A stretch of DNA of 64,000 nucleotides, from contig NZ_LR778301.1 in assembly GCF_902813185.1 (NCBI RefSeq), positions 1,736,001 through 1,800,000 on the forward strand, read 5' to 3'. This DNA is from Denitratisoma oestradiolicum (GTDB lineage Bacteria; Pseudomonadota; Gammaproteobacteria; Burkholderiales; Rhodocyclaceae). The position numbers and the translations under genes are program-made. Below, in pieces: positions 17,091 to 25,388 of this stretch. The number at the start of each line of letters is the position of its first letter. Position 1 is the stretch's first letter. The notes beneath the pieces were generated by a model. The model did no database searches. It saw only the letters and a program-made list of their open reading frames with translations, and was not told the origin of the DNA.

Positions 17091-17528
17091 CTAGCGGCCC
17101 GCTGCCTGCTTCAGGGCTTCCAGGTAGGCCAGGCCGTCCATGGGGGCATGGTCCCGCTGGGAACGCCAGACCGCTTCGGCCAGGCAGTCGAGGATGGCGT
17201 GGAGGGCTTCGTGCGGGTCGTCGCGACGGACCAGCAGTTGCTCGTAGGCGGCGCGGATGCCTGGGGGCTGGTCGATCTGGAGCTGTTCCTCGATGGCCAG
17301 ATGCAGGGAAAGGTGCAGGAAGGGATTGGTGTCCCCCTGGTCCGGCGTCCAGTCCCGGGCCAGGGCCTCTTCGCCTCCCGCCAGCAGGGCGTGGTACTCG
17401 GGATGCAGTTGCACTACGTCGGCGGCCATGATTTCCAGGGGGGTGGCGGGTAATTGTTCGATGCGCTTGCGCCAGGCTTCCATCAGGAACTGGCGAGCCT
17501 GGTCGCGGCTGGGATTGAAGAGGCTCAA
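17091..17528 (-). CDS. DUF1841 family protein
   Basis: 145 residues. The sequence MSLFNPSRDQARQFLMEAWRK and the later HPEYHALL and NPFLHLSLHLAIEEQ segments match the DUF1841 family, which is common in Betaproteobacteria and has no known function. The start is TTG at 17528: it overlaps the nth stop (TTGA), has an AGGA stretch about nine bases upstream, and gives the usual N-terminus. It is cytoplasmic with no membrane segments. The position directly after nth suggests cotranscription with the rnf-nth operon. Confidence 0.82.
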   Translation of the reverse strand: MSLFNPSRDQARQFLMEAWRKRIEQLPATPLEIMAADVVQLHPEYHALLAGGEEALARDWTPDQGDTNPFLHLSLHLAIEEQLQIDQPPGIRAAYEQLLVRRDDPHEALHAILDCLAEAVWRSQRDHAPMDGLAYLEALKQAAGR

Positions 17529-18157
17529 GATGTTTTTTCCTTGTATTCGCAGAGGTCCCGGATCGGGCAGCGGGGGCAGTCGGGCGTGCGCGCCTTGCAG
17601 ATGTAACGGCCGTGGAGGATCAGCCAGTGGTGGGCGTGGAGCCGGTATGGTGCCGGGGTGGTTTTCACCAGCTTGTCTTCCACCGTCCGCACGTCCTTGC
17701 CCGGGGCCAGGCCGGTACGGTTGGCGACGCGGAAGATGTGGGTATCCACGGCAATGGTGGGTTCGCCGAAGACAATGTTCAGCACCACGTTGGCGGTCTT
17801 GCGCCCGACACCGGGCAAGGCTTCCAGCGCCGCCCGGTCGTGCGGCACCTCGCCGCCGTGGCGTTCGAGCAGGAGTCGGCTGAGGGCGACGACATTTTTC
17901 GCCTTGGTGGGGTAGAGGCCGATGGTCTGGATGTAATCGGCCAGACCGTCCTCGCCCAGGGTTGCGATGGCCTGGGGCGTGGGGTGATCGTGGAACAGGG
18001 GGCCGGTGGCCCGGTTCACGCCCTTGTCGGTGGCCTGGGCCGAGAGCACCACAGCCACCAGCAACTGATAGGGGGTCTGGTACTTGAGTTCGGTGACGGG
18101 GTGGGGCTCGGCAGCCGCCAGGCGGGAGAATATCTCTTCCCGCTTGCCCCGGTTCAT
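17525..18157 (-). CDS. nth: Endonuclease III
   Basis: 210 residues, the usual length. The helix-hairpin-helix segment ALPGVGRKTANVVLN carries the catalytic lysine (RKTA), the catalytic aspartate lies in VDTHIFRVANR, and the C-terminal cysteines (ICKARTPDCPRCPIRDLC) form the 4Fe-4S cluster loop. The enzyme is a DNA glycosylase/AP lyase for oxidised pyrimidines. The ATG overlaps the rnfE stop by four bases. Linkage of nth to the end of rnf operons is common in proteobacteria, perhaps because both need Fe-S chemistry. Confidence 0.95.
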   Translation of the reverse strand: MNRGKREEIFSRLAAAEPHPVTELKYQTPYQLLVAVVLSAQATDKGVNRATGPLFHDHPTPQAIATLGEDGLADYIQTIGLYPTKAKNVVALSRLLLERHGGEVPHDRAALEALPGVGRKTANVVLNIVFGEPTIAVDTHIFRVANRTGLAPGKDVRTVEDKLVKTTPAPYRLHAHHWLILHGRYICKARTPDCPRCPIRDLCEYKEKTS

Positions 18158-18840
18158 GCGCTGCTGGCCTGGGCCTGCAACTGCTGGCGCCGGGCCTGCT
18201 CCGCCGCCCGGGCATTGGCCCTGGCGTCCATCCAGTTGCGCACCGCAATCATCAGCCCCAGGAAGATGAAGGCGCCGGGAGGCAGGATGCTGATCAGGAA
18301 GCCGGGATAGTCCTCGGGCAACACCTGGATGGCTTCGGCCCCCGGGATGATCATTGCAATCCCCGCCAGCACCGTGCCCTGGCCGATGAATTCCCGCACC
18401 GCACCCAGCACCGCCAGCACGGCGGTGAGACCGATGCCCATCACGAAACCGTCCCAGGCCGAGTGCCAAGCCGGGTTCTTGGCGGCGAAGGCTTCCACCC
18501 GGGCCAGCACGATGCAGTTGGTGACGATCAGGGGAATGAAGATGCCCAGGATTACGTAGAGCTCGTGGAGCCAGGCGTTGAAGGCCAGGTCCACCATGGT
18601 CACCAGGGTGGCAATGATCAGGATGAATACCGGAATGCGGACTTCGTAGGGAATGAAGGCCCGCAGTGCCGAGACGGCCAGGCTGGAGAGCGCCATCACC
18701 AGGGCGGTGGCGAGTCCCAGGCTGACGGAGTTTGTCAGAGTGGTGGAGACGGCCAGGGTGGGGCACAGGCCCAGCACCTGGGCCAGAATGGCATTCTGCT
18801 TCCACAGGCCGTTATGGGTGATTTCCCGGTATGCGTTCAT
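18154..18840 (-). CDS. rnfE: Rnf/Rsx electron transport complex subunit E
   Basis: 228 residues with about six hydrophobic segments. It has the family start ITHNGLWKQNAILAQVLGLCPTLAVS and the central cysteine-containing turn IPLIVTNCIVLARVEAF shared with RnfA and NqrD/E. RnfE is an integral membrane subunit of the complex that couples ferredoxin and NAD(H) electron transfer to ion movement. The charged C-terminus (RANARAAEQARRQQ) extends beyond the last helix. Three bases separate it from rnfG, and it overlaps nth. Confidence 0.94.
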   Translation of the reverse strand: MNAYREITHNGLWKQNAILAQVLGLCPTLAVSTTLTNSVSLGLATALVMALSSLAVSALRAFIPYEVRIPVFILIIATLVTMVDLAFNAWLHELYVILGIFIPLIVTNCIVLARVEAFAAKNPAWHSAWDGFVMGIGLTAVLAVLGAVREFIGQGTVLAGIAMIIPGAEAIQVLPEDYPGFLISILPPGAFIFLGLMIAVRNWMDARANARAAEQARRQQLQAQASSA

Positions 18841-18843
18841 GAT

Positions 18844-19551
18844 CTACTCCTGATAGCTGCCCCGGGTCGGCAGTGTGAACAGCTTGTCGCGCCGGCCCTC
18901 GGTCCATTCCAGGGCGCGGCGGGTGGCATTGGTCACCGCACGGGCCGAGATGGTGGCGCCAGCCATCTGGTCGAAATGGCCGCCGTCCTTTTTCACCTTC
19001 CATTGGTCCGGTCCGACATCCTCAAACCCCAGGTCGTTGAACTGGCTGATCCAGGGGTGTTTCTTGTTGCGGTCCTTCTTTGGATCGATGTAGTCCCCCA
19101 GGCCCGGGGTTTCCCGGTGCCGGGTGACGCGCACTGCCTTGAGTTCGCCGTCGTCCTCGATCGCCAGGATCAGGGCGATGCGGCCCGAGTAACCGTCCGG
19201 CGCGGCGGCCTCCAGCACCAGGGCGCGAGGTTCGCCGTCGCGGCGGGCACGGTAGAGCCGGCTGGGATCATCCAGGCCCAGGGCGGGCAGGGGGGGCAAG
19301 GTGATGTAGTCGGCCAGCAGGTCGTTGTCGTAGTCGTCCCGTGGCAGCACGGCATCGATCAGTTGCAGTTTTTCCGCCAGTGCGCTGGCCTCCAGGGCCG
19401 GTTTGGTGCTGGAGTAGGTCACCGCCATCAGGGCGGTGAACACCACGCAGAAGACCGCCAGGATGGCGGCGGTACTTACCGATATCCGGGTAATGCTGGC
19501 TTCCGGCGGCGTGGCGGGGTCGAATTGGGTTTCCGGGCTGGGGGCGTTCAT
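18844..19551 (-). CDS. rnfG: Rnf/Rsx electron transport complex subunit G
   Basis: 235 residues. One N-terminal transmembrane helix (about 22-45, VSTAAILAVFCVVFTALMAV), then a periplasmic FMN-binding domain. The flavinylation motif is DQMAGATISARAV near residues 203-215, where family members attach FMN covalently to the threonine of a (S/T)GAT motif. The segment ETPGLGDYID is also conserved. Start chosen at the ATG overlapping the rnfD stop as ATGA. It transfers electrons within the Rnf complex. Confidence 0.92.
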   Translation of the reverse strand: MNAPSPETQFDPATPPEASITRISVSTAAILAVFCVVFTALMAVTYSSTKPALEASALAEKLQLIDAVLPRDDYDNDLLADYITLPPLPALGLDDPSRLYRARRDGEPRALVLEAAAPDGYSGRIALILAIEDDGELKAVRVTRHRETPGLGDYIDPKKDRNKKHPWISQFNDLGFEDVGPDQWKVKKDGGHFDQMAGATISARAVTNATRRALEWTEGRRDKLFTLPTRGSYQE

Positions 19552-20564
19552 TGGTCGCCTCCCTTCTTGTGGCCGAAGACCGGTGGCTGGGTGTACATGT
19601 CGATCAGAGGCACGCAGATATTGGCCAGCAACACCGCGAAGGCGACGCCGTCCGGATAGGCGCCGAAGCTCCGGATGATCCAGGTCAGCAGGCCGATGCC
19701 GGCGGCGAAGATCAGTTTGCCCCGGGGCGTGGTGGCGCCGGATACCGGATCGGTGACAATGAAGAAGGCGCCGAGCATGGCCCCGCCGGTGAATAGGTGA
19801 AACAGGGGACCGGCGAACTGCTCCGGGTTGTAGAGATGGAAGGCGCCGGCGGTCAGGGCCAGAACGGCGAGAAAGGCCGCGGGCATGTGCCAGGTGATGA
19901 TGCGCTGTTGCAGCAGCCAAGCGCCCCCCAGCAGATAGCCCGCCGCCACCCATTCCCAGCCCTTGCCGCCGAGGACGCCGAAGCTCTGACTGCCACCGAA
20001 GATGGCGGCCAGGGTGGTGGGGGTTTCGGCACTGTGGAGGGCCGTGCGCAGGGCATCCAGGGGCGTGGCCATGGTCACCGCATCCAGGTGGCGCTCACCA
20101 AAAATCAGCGCCAGTTGGGCATGGAAATCGGTGAAGCCCGCCGCCGGCCACTGGGACATCAACTGGGGATAGGCCACGATCATCAGGGCGAAGGCCGCCA
20201 TGGCCGGGTTGAAGGGGTTCTGCCCCAGGCCGCCATACAGATGCTTGACCACCACGATGGCGAACAGGGTCGCCACCACGATCAGCCACCAGGGAGCGAT
20301 GGGAGGAAAGGTGAGGGCGATCAGCCAGGCCGTGACCAGGGCCGAACCGTCGGAAACGAACAGCCACACCGGTTTTTTTCGCAGCCGCAGCAGCAACGCC
20401 TCGCCTGCCAGGGCGGCCAGGGAGGCCAGGGCCAGCTGGATCAGGATGGCCGGTCCGAAAAAATGGCTGTAGGCGGCGATGCCAGGCACGAGCGCCAACA
20501 ACACCCGCAGCATGACACTACGGACACTGGCCGGCTGACGGAAGTAGGGAGAGTTGTTGATCAT
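19548..20564 (-). CDS. rnfD: Rnf/Rsx electron transport complex subunit D
   Basis: 338 residues, polytopic, beginning NNSPYFRQPASVRSVMLRVLLALVPG as in the NqrB/RnfD family. The FMN attachment motif DPVSGATTPRGK lies in the C-terminal third, and the threonine of SGAT should carry the flavin. The segment LYGGLGQNPFNPAMAAFALM is also diagnostic. It is an inner-membrane subunit. The gene is spaced two bases from rnfC and overlaps rnfG. Confidence 0.95.
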   Translation of the reverse strand: MINNSPYFRQPASVRSVMLRVLLALVPGIAAYSHFFGPAILIQLALASLAALAGEALLLRLRKKPVWLFVSDGSALVTAWLIALTFPPIAPWWLIVVATLFAIVVVKHLYGGLGQNPFNPAMAAFALMIVAYPQLMSQWPAAGFTDFHAQLALIFGERHLDAVTMATPLDALRTALHSAETPTTLAAIFGGSQSFGVLGGKGWEWVAAGYLLGGAWLLQQRIITWHMPAAFLAVLALTAGAFHLYNPEQFAGPLFHLFTGGAMLGAFFIVTDPVSGATTPRGKLIFAAGIGLLTWIIRSFGAYPDGVAFAVLLANICVPLIDMYTQPPVFGHKKGGDQ

Positions 20565-20566
20565 GG

Positions 20567-22183
20567 TCAGGCCTGGGCCTCGGGAGGTTCGTCGACCTTG
20601 GTAGTCGAGGCGATGAGGGATTGTTGGGCCGTGACGCGGGCCAGGGCTTCGGCGATCAGGGCCTTCTTGGGATCATCGATGACGGCAGGAGCTTCTCCCT
20701 CGGCCGCGGCATTTCGGCCGGCGGCTTCCTCGGCCAGCTTGGCCTTGGTGGCAGCAGCCTTGGCGGCCAGCTTGGCGGCCTTTTCCTGTTTTTCCCGCTC
20801 GTCCCGCAACAGGCGGAATTCGTAGCGTTCCCGGGCTGCGTCGGCGGCTTCCTTTTCCGTCTCCCGTGCCCATATCTCGCTCTTGGCGAAACGGTAGTAA
20901 TCCACCAGGGGAATATTGGAGGGACAGACGTAGGCGCAGCATCCGCATTCGATGCAGTCGAAGAGATGGTATTCCTGGGCCTTGCCGAAGAGCCTGGCGC
21001 GGGAGTGCCAGTACATTTCGAAGGGCTGGAGGTCCGCCGGGCATGCCTTGGCGCATTCGCCGCAGCGGATGCAGGGCATTTCCGGCGGCGGCGGCGGGAA
21101 CAGGGCCTTCGATCCCACCAGGATGCAGTTGGTGGCCTTGATCACCGGCACCGCATCATTGGGCATCAGGAAGCCCATCATCGGACCGCCCATGATGACC
21201 CGGTCGCTATCGGGCCTGGGGCCGGCCAGGGCGATCACGTCCCGCATCGGGGTGCCGAACAGCACTTCGTAGTTGCGGGGGCGATCCACGTTGCCCGCCA
21301 CGGTGACGATGCGGGACACCATGGGGCGGCCGAGTTCCAGGGCTTCATAGATGGCGCAGGCGGTGCCGCTGTTGAAGCATTGCACGCCGTAGTCGGTGGA
21401 GCGCTGGCCATGGGGCACCTCGATGCCGGTCAGCACCCGGATCAGTTGCTTGGCGCCCCCTGCCGGGTAGCGGGTGGGGATGGGCACCACCGAGAGACGA
21501 GCCGCCTTCTCGCCCAGGGCGAGCTTGGCTGCCTGCATGGCGGCGACGGCTTCGGGCTTGTTGTCCTCGATGCCCACCAGTATTTCCCCGGCCTGGAGGA
21601 TTTCTCCCAGGATCAGCGCGCCTTTCAGCACGGCGCTTCCCCGCTCCCGCATCTGCATGTCGTCGCAGGTGATGAAGGGCTCGCATTCGGCACCATTGAT
21701 GACCAGGTGTTTCAGGCCTTCCCTGCCGGCCTTGACCTTGAGGTGGGAGGGAAACACCGCGCCGCCCAGGCCCACCACGCCTGCATCCCGCAGGGTATCC
21801 CGCAGTTCGTCCGGCGGCAGGGAATGCCAGCGCACCGGTGATGTCTCGATCCATTCGTCCCGGCCATCGGGCTCGATCACCACGCACAGGGCGGAGAGTC
21901 CCGACGAGTGTGCCATGGTGCGCATTTCCACGGCGGTCACCCGGCCCGAAGTGGAGGCATGGATCGCCGAGGAGACATTGCCGTCGGCGGCGCCAATACG
22001 TTGCCCTTTTTTGACGGCCTCTCCGGCCTTGACCAGAGGGTGGGGCGGGCCGCCCACGCTCTGGTGCAGGGGAATCACCAGTTCGGCCGGCAGAGGTACG
22101 ATGCCGATGGATTCTCGGGTGGAATCGGTCTTGTGGGTCGGTGGCTTTATCCCCCCGTTGAATTTGAACAACTGGCGCAGCAT
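20567..22183 (-). CDS. rnfC: Rnf/Rsx electron transport complex subunit C
   Basis: 538 residues. The N-terminal domain begins [18 protein letters not shown]; a central NADH/flavin-binding Complex I 51-kDa-like region contains GLGGAVFPSHLK. Two ferredoxin-type motifs (CIRCGECAKACP and CIECGCCAYVCP) follow near residues 375-425. A charged Ala/Lys-rich C-terminal tail follows, as in RsxC. RnfC is the peripheral NADH-interacting subunit. The ATG overlaps the rnfB stop (TGATG). Confidence 0.95.
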   Translation of the reverse strand: MLRQLFKFNGGIKPPTHKTDSTRESIGIVPLPAELVIPLHQSVGGPPHPLVKAGEAVKKGQRIGAADGNVSSAIHASTSGRVTAVEMRTMAHSSGLSALCVVIEPDGRDEWIETSPVRWHSLPPDELRDTLRDAGVVGLGGAVFPSHLKVKAGREGLKHLVINGAECEPFITCDDMQMRERGSAVLKGALILGEILQAGEILVGIEDNKPEAVAAMQAAKLALGEKAARLSVVPIPTRYPAGGAKQLIRVLTGIEVPHGQRSTDYGVQCFNSGTACAIYEALELGRPMVSRIVTVAGNVDRPRNYEVLFGTPMRDVIALAGPRPDSDRVIMGGPMMGFLMPNDAVPVIKATNCILVGSKALFPPPPPEMPCIRCGECAKACPADLQPFEMYWHSRARLFGKAQEYHLFDCIECGCCAYVCPSNIPLVDYYRFAKSEIWARETEKEAADAARERYEFRLLRDEREKQEKAAKLAAKAAATKAKLAEEAAGRNAAAEGEAPAVIDDPKKALIAEALARVTAQQSLIASTTKVDEPPEAQA

Positions 22184-22731
22184 CAGGCAGCCTTGATTTG
22201 GTGTAGTGGGTATTTCCACTTCCACGTTTCCACCGTCTCGGCGATGGGTGTCATGGAAATGCAATCCACGGGGCAGGGGGGCAGGCACAGTTCGCAACCG
22301 GTACACAAACTATCCACTACGGTATGCATTTGTTTGGCGGCACCGACGATGGCATCCACCGGGCAGGCCTGGATGCAGAGGGTGCAGCCGATGCAGGTGT
22401 TCTCGTCGATCAGGGCCACGCTCCTGGGTTTTTCCTGGCCATGCTCGGCGGAAAGAGGCTTGACTTCCCGGCCCAGCAGGTCGGCCAGCTTGCGGATACC
22501 TTCCTCACCCCCCGGCGGGCACTGGTTGATTTCCGCCTCGCCCTTGGCGATGGCGGTGGCGTAGGGCTTGCAGCCTGGGAAGCCGCACTGGCCACATTGC
22601 GTCTGGGGCAGGATGGCGTCGATCTTGTCCACCAGGGGATCGCCCTCGACCTTGAACTTGATCGAGGCGTAACCCAGGGCGGCACCCAAAACGATGGCGC
22701 CCAGGGCCATGACGAGGATTGCGGAAATCAT
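22183..22731 (-). CDS. rnfB: Rnf/Rsx electron transport complex subunit B
   Basis: 182 residues. One N-terminal membrane helix (about 2-24), a four-cysteine Fe-S motif [16 protein letters not shown], then two 4Fe-4S ferredoxin motifs ([12 protein letters not shown] and [12 protein letters not shown]). It accepts electrons from a soluble donor and passes them into the complex. I chose ATG at 22731 because [16 protein letters not shown] is the family's N-terminal membrane anchor. GGAAGG lies just upstream and borders the palindrome at 22742-22761. Confidence 0.94.
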   Translation of the reverse strand: MISAILVMALGAIVLGAALGYASIKFKVEGDPLVDKIDAILPQTQCGQCGFPGCKPYATAIAKGEAEINQCPPGGEEGIRKLADLLGREVKPLSAEHGQEKPRSVALIDENTCIGCTLCIQACPVDAIVGAAKQMHTVVDSLCTGCELCLPPCPVDCISMTPIAETVETWKWKYPLHQIKAA

Positions 22732-22741
22732 TGCGTACCTT

Positions 22742-22761
22742 CCCCCCTTCCGGAAGGGGGG
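22742..22761. repeat. 20-bp perfect GC-rich palindrome between rnfA and rnfB
   Basis: Six C, TTCCGGAA, six G: a perfect palindrome 10 bp upstream of the rnfB start, beside its ribosome-binding site. A second small inverted repeat, GGTCGC facing GCGACC, lies just upstream of it in the rnfA-rnfB gap. It could form a hairpin affecting rnfB translation, or it may only be a repeat element. Confidence 0.6.
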
Positions 22762-22870
22762 TGACACTGGTTCGGTCGCTGGCGCGACCTCAGGTTTTGT
22801 TGCTGGCAGCACCTTGGGAAGGCCCTGCAGCGCTGCCCCCTTCGATGTGCCGGCATCCGTTCTGATGGTG

Positions 22871-23455
22871 TCATTTGAGCTTGTCCAGGCCGGCGAAACC
22901 CATGAAGGCCAGGCTCATTAAACCGGCGGTGACAAAGCCGATGGCGGTACCACGGAAATACGCCGGCACGTCGGCGCCTTCCAGTCGCTCCCGTATCCCG
23001 GCGAACATCACCAGCACCAGGGTGAAACCCACCGAACTGCCGAAGCCGAAGAGCAGGGATTCGAGAAAGTTGTGTTTCAGGCCGATGTTGAGCAGGGGTA
23101 CGCCCAGCACCGCGCAGTTGGTGGTGATCAGGGGCAGGTAGATACCCATGAGTTGATGCAGACCGGGACTGTTCTTCTGGATCACCAGTTCGGTGAACTG
23201 GACGATGGCGGCGATGGTGACGATGAAGGACAGGGTGCGCAGGTAGTCCAGACCGAGGGGTTGCAACAACCAGTGATCCAGCACGTAGCTGGTGCCGCAG
23301 CCCAGGGTCAGCACAAAGGTGGTGGCGGCCCCCATGCCGATGGCGGTCTCCAGCTTCCTGGAAACCCCCATGAAGGGGCACAGGCCGAGAATGCGCACCA
23401 GCACTACGTTGTTGACAAGCACGGCGCCGAGCAGGACGAACAGATAACTGGTCAT
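22871..23455 (-). CDS. rnfA: Rnf/Rsx electron transport complex subunit A
   Basis: 194 residues, six hydrophobic segments, with the family start [32 protein letters not shown] and the mirrored cysteine turn [18 protein letters not shown]. It forms the membrane core with RnfE, where a 2Fe-2S cluster is held between the two subunits in studied complexes. This is the first gene of rnfABCDGE-nth. A 185-bp gap separates it from the divergent patatin gene; the promoter should lie there, but I cannot assign it confidently. Confidence 0.95.
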   Translation of the reverse strand: MTSYLFVLLGAVLVNNVVLVRILGLCPFMGVSRKLETAIGMGAATTFVLTLGCGTSYVLDHWLLQPLGLDYLRTLSFIVTIAAIVQFTELVIQKNSPGLHQLMGIYLPLITTNCAVLGVPLLNIGLKHNFLESLLFGFGSSVGFTLVLVMFAGIRERLEGADVPAYFRGTAIGFVTAGLMSLAFMGFAGLDKLK

Positions 23456-23640
23456 GGAGGAAGCAGGAGGTCAATGCCGGACCACATTGGAAGGTTGCGA
23501 ATTATCTCCGGTTATGAGGGATCGGACAATCTTTCCATCGCTTCCAATGGCTCCAGTAGGGGCTTTGCGGGGTTCAGGCGGTAAAATCAGCTCATCTGCA
23601 GAGCCATCCGGTGTTTTGTGGCGTTTATTGTCCCCCTACC

Positions 23641-24528
23641 ATGCCCTCCATCAATTTTCTGTCCGCATTGTTGCTCGCGACCTTTCTGTCGGCTTGCTCC
23701 GCCCTGATTGAAAAGCCTGCTCCGGTGGCCTCCGCGCCGGCTCCGGTGGCGGTGGCACCGATGAAGATAGCCCTGGTGCTGGGGGGGGGAGCGGCCAGGG
23801 GCTTTGCCCACGTGGGCGTGATCAAGGTACTGGAGGCCCAGGGCATCATTCCCGACCTGGTGGTGGGCACCAGCGCCGGTTCGGTGGTGGGTGCCCTCTA
23901 TGCTGCGGGTCGCTCCGGCTTTGATCTGCAAAAGATCGCACAGGAGATGGACGAGGGCCAGATCGGTGACTGGTCCCTGCCGGACCGGGGGGTGCTCAAG
24001 GGCGAGGCCCTGCAAACGTTCATCAATCGGGCCGTGGACAATCGGCCCCTGGAGAAACTGGCCAAACCCTTCGCTGCGGTGGTTACCGATCTGGGTAACG
24101 GTGAAATGGTGGTCTTCCAGACCGGCAATACCGGCATGGCAGTGCGGGCCTCCAGCACGGTGCCCGGGGTGTTCCAGCCGGTCCGGATCAATGGCCGGGA
24201 GTATGTGGATGGGGGCCTAGTCAGCCCGGTGCCGGTGCGGGTGGCCCGCAGTCTCGGCGCCAATTTCGTGATCGCCGTGGATATCTCCTCCAAGCCCCAG
24301 GATCATCGCACCCAGAGCACCCTGGATGTGCTGCTCCAGACAGTGACCATCATGGGCCAGTCCATCAGCCGCCATGAATTGAAGGAGGCGGATGTGGTGA
24401 TTCGTCCAGTGACGGCCGATCTGCCCTCCGCCGACTTCCAGGGCCGGCACCGAGCCATTCTGGAAGGGGAAAGGGCCGCCACGGCGGCAATGCCGGAAAT
24501 CAAGGCACGCCTGGCCCGTGCGCGTTGA
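23641..24528 (+). CDS. Patatin-like phospholipase lipoprotein (RssA-like)
   Basis: 295 residues. A lipoprotein signal ends in FLSAC with lipidation expected at Cys19. A Pro/Ala-rich linker (about 20-40) is followed by the patatin domain, with oxyanion loop GGGAARG near 48-54, nucleophile motif GTSAG (Ser78) and catalytic Asp190 in DGG. Patatin-like proteins hydrolyse acyl esters; the lipoprotein form faces the periplasm or outer membrane. ATG at 23641 is preferred over one at 23611 because it gives the clean signal peptide. An 11-bp inverted repeat at 24712-24748 is the nearest terminator-like structure downstream. Confidence 0.88.
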   Translation: MPSINFLSALLLATFLSACSALIEKPAPVASAPAPVAVAPMKIALVLGGGAARGFAHVGVIKVLEAQGIIPDLVVGTSAGSVVGALYAAGRSGFDLQKIAQEMDEGQIGDWSLPDRGVLKGEALQTFINRAVDNRPLEKLAKPFAAVVTDLGNGEMVVFQTGNTGMAVRASSTVPGVFQPVRINGREYVDGGLVSPVPVRVARSLGANFVIAVDISSKPQDHRTQSTLDVLLQTVTIMGQSISRHELKEADVVIRPVTADLPSADFQGRHRAILEGERAATAAMPEIKARLARAR

Positions 24529-24917
24529 CAGGTCCGGGGCCGACGCCTAGTCTGGGACTGCATTTCGACAAGGAGGGGCGTAGCGCTGAGCGAAACCAGG
24601 CATGACACTTTGTAGGATTAGCACATCAGGGGCCCAGGAGGCCCCGGCCCTGAGGGCAGCGCCGATTTGATTTCAGCTTGCGGGCGCATGACAAATACAG
24701 CTAAAGCGGGGATACGCCTGGCGGGATGCATACTTCGGCCAGGCGTATTCATTTTCAGGCATGCCTTGGCGGATTTCGAGGGAACAATCGATGGGCCGCC
24801 AAACCGCCCGGAATTGATTTTCCCTCGCTGGTAAGTCCTGATATTCTGAACTCAGGATTGCGCCCTTCCTTTCGCTTCGGGGGGGCTCAATCACTCGACA
24901 AGACTGAGGAGAACAAC
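24529..24917. other. 389-bp intergenic region with several hairpins, no gene seen
   Basis: No convincing reading frame. Structured pieces: GGGGCC-CAGGA-GGCCCC near 24628-24644, and a perfect 11-bp inverted repeat at 24712-24722/24738-24748. The last 150 bp should hold the promoter of the cytochrome c'-like gene. Neither a tRNA nor a riboswitch I know fits this stretch. Confidence 0.45.
24712..24748 (+). terminator. Inverted repeat, possible terminator or small-RNA hairpin
   Basis: ATACGCCTGGC (24712-24722) and GCCAGGCGTAT (24738-24748) are perfect 11-bp arms around a 15-base loop, followed by TTCATTTTC. The T-run is broken, so intrinsic termination is uncertain. It lies about 180 bases after the patatin stop. 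Confidence 0.4.
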
Positions 24918-25388
24918 ATGAATGGAATGATGAAACGTTTGATCGTCGGCATGGTGTTCTGCGGGGTATTGGCCGGTTCGGCAGCCCTGGCTCAGGATGA
25001 TCAGGCCGTGCTTCAGGACAGGCGGGCGCCGGTAGTTCTGCGGCCCTTCGAAAAGACCCGGATACTGAATGACATGCGCGAGTATCTAAAGGGGCTACAG
25101 GATATCCTTTCCGCCCTGACCCGGGAGGACATGGTGGCGGTGGAGGTACGGGCAAGGGCGCTGGGGACGATCAATATCTATGAGACGAGCCTGATGTTCC
25201 CCACGGTTTCCGGTGTCAAGTTCCGGGAGCTTTCTGCCCTGGTTCATGAGGAATTCGATGCCATCGCCGACGATGCACGAAAAGGCAAGGGATCAAAGGT
25301 CATCCTGGCGCAACTGGCCCTGACCATGAAGCGCTGCACTTCCTGTCACGAATCCTTCCGCCTCACCGAGATGGCCCACTCCCGCTGA
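24918..25388 (+). CDS. Cytochrome c'-like periplasmic haem protein
   Basis: 156 residues. Signal peptide (about 1-25, cleavage after ALA). The mature part is mostly helical, with one haem attachment motif CTSCH at 140-144 close to the C-terminus, the position typical of four-helix-bundle cytochromes c'. Such proteins bind NO or CO or act in electron transfer; the physiological role here is unknown. Start at 24918 has GAGGAG with a six-base spacer; a second ATG at 24927 is possible. The 3' end overlaps the convergent copper sensor kinase gene by 26 bp. Confidence 0.75.
   Translation: MNGMMKRLIVGMVFCGVLAGSAALAQDDQAVLQDRRAPVVLRPFEKTRILNDMREYLKGLQDILSALTREDMVAVEVRARALGTINIYETSLMFPTVSGVKFRELSALVHEEFDAIADDARKGKGSKVILAQLALTMKRCTSCHESFRLTEMAHSR

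Noticed and set aside
24560..24680. Riboswitch (c-di-GMP or similar) before the cytochrome c'-like gene
   Set aside because: I looked for the conserved GEMM core and found no match; the hairpins are generic.
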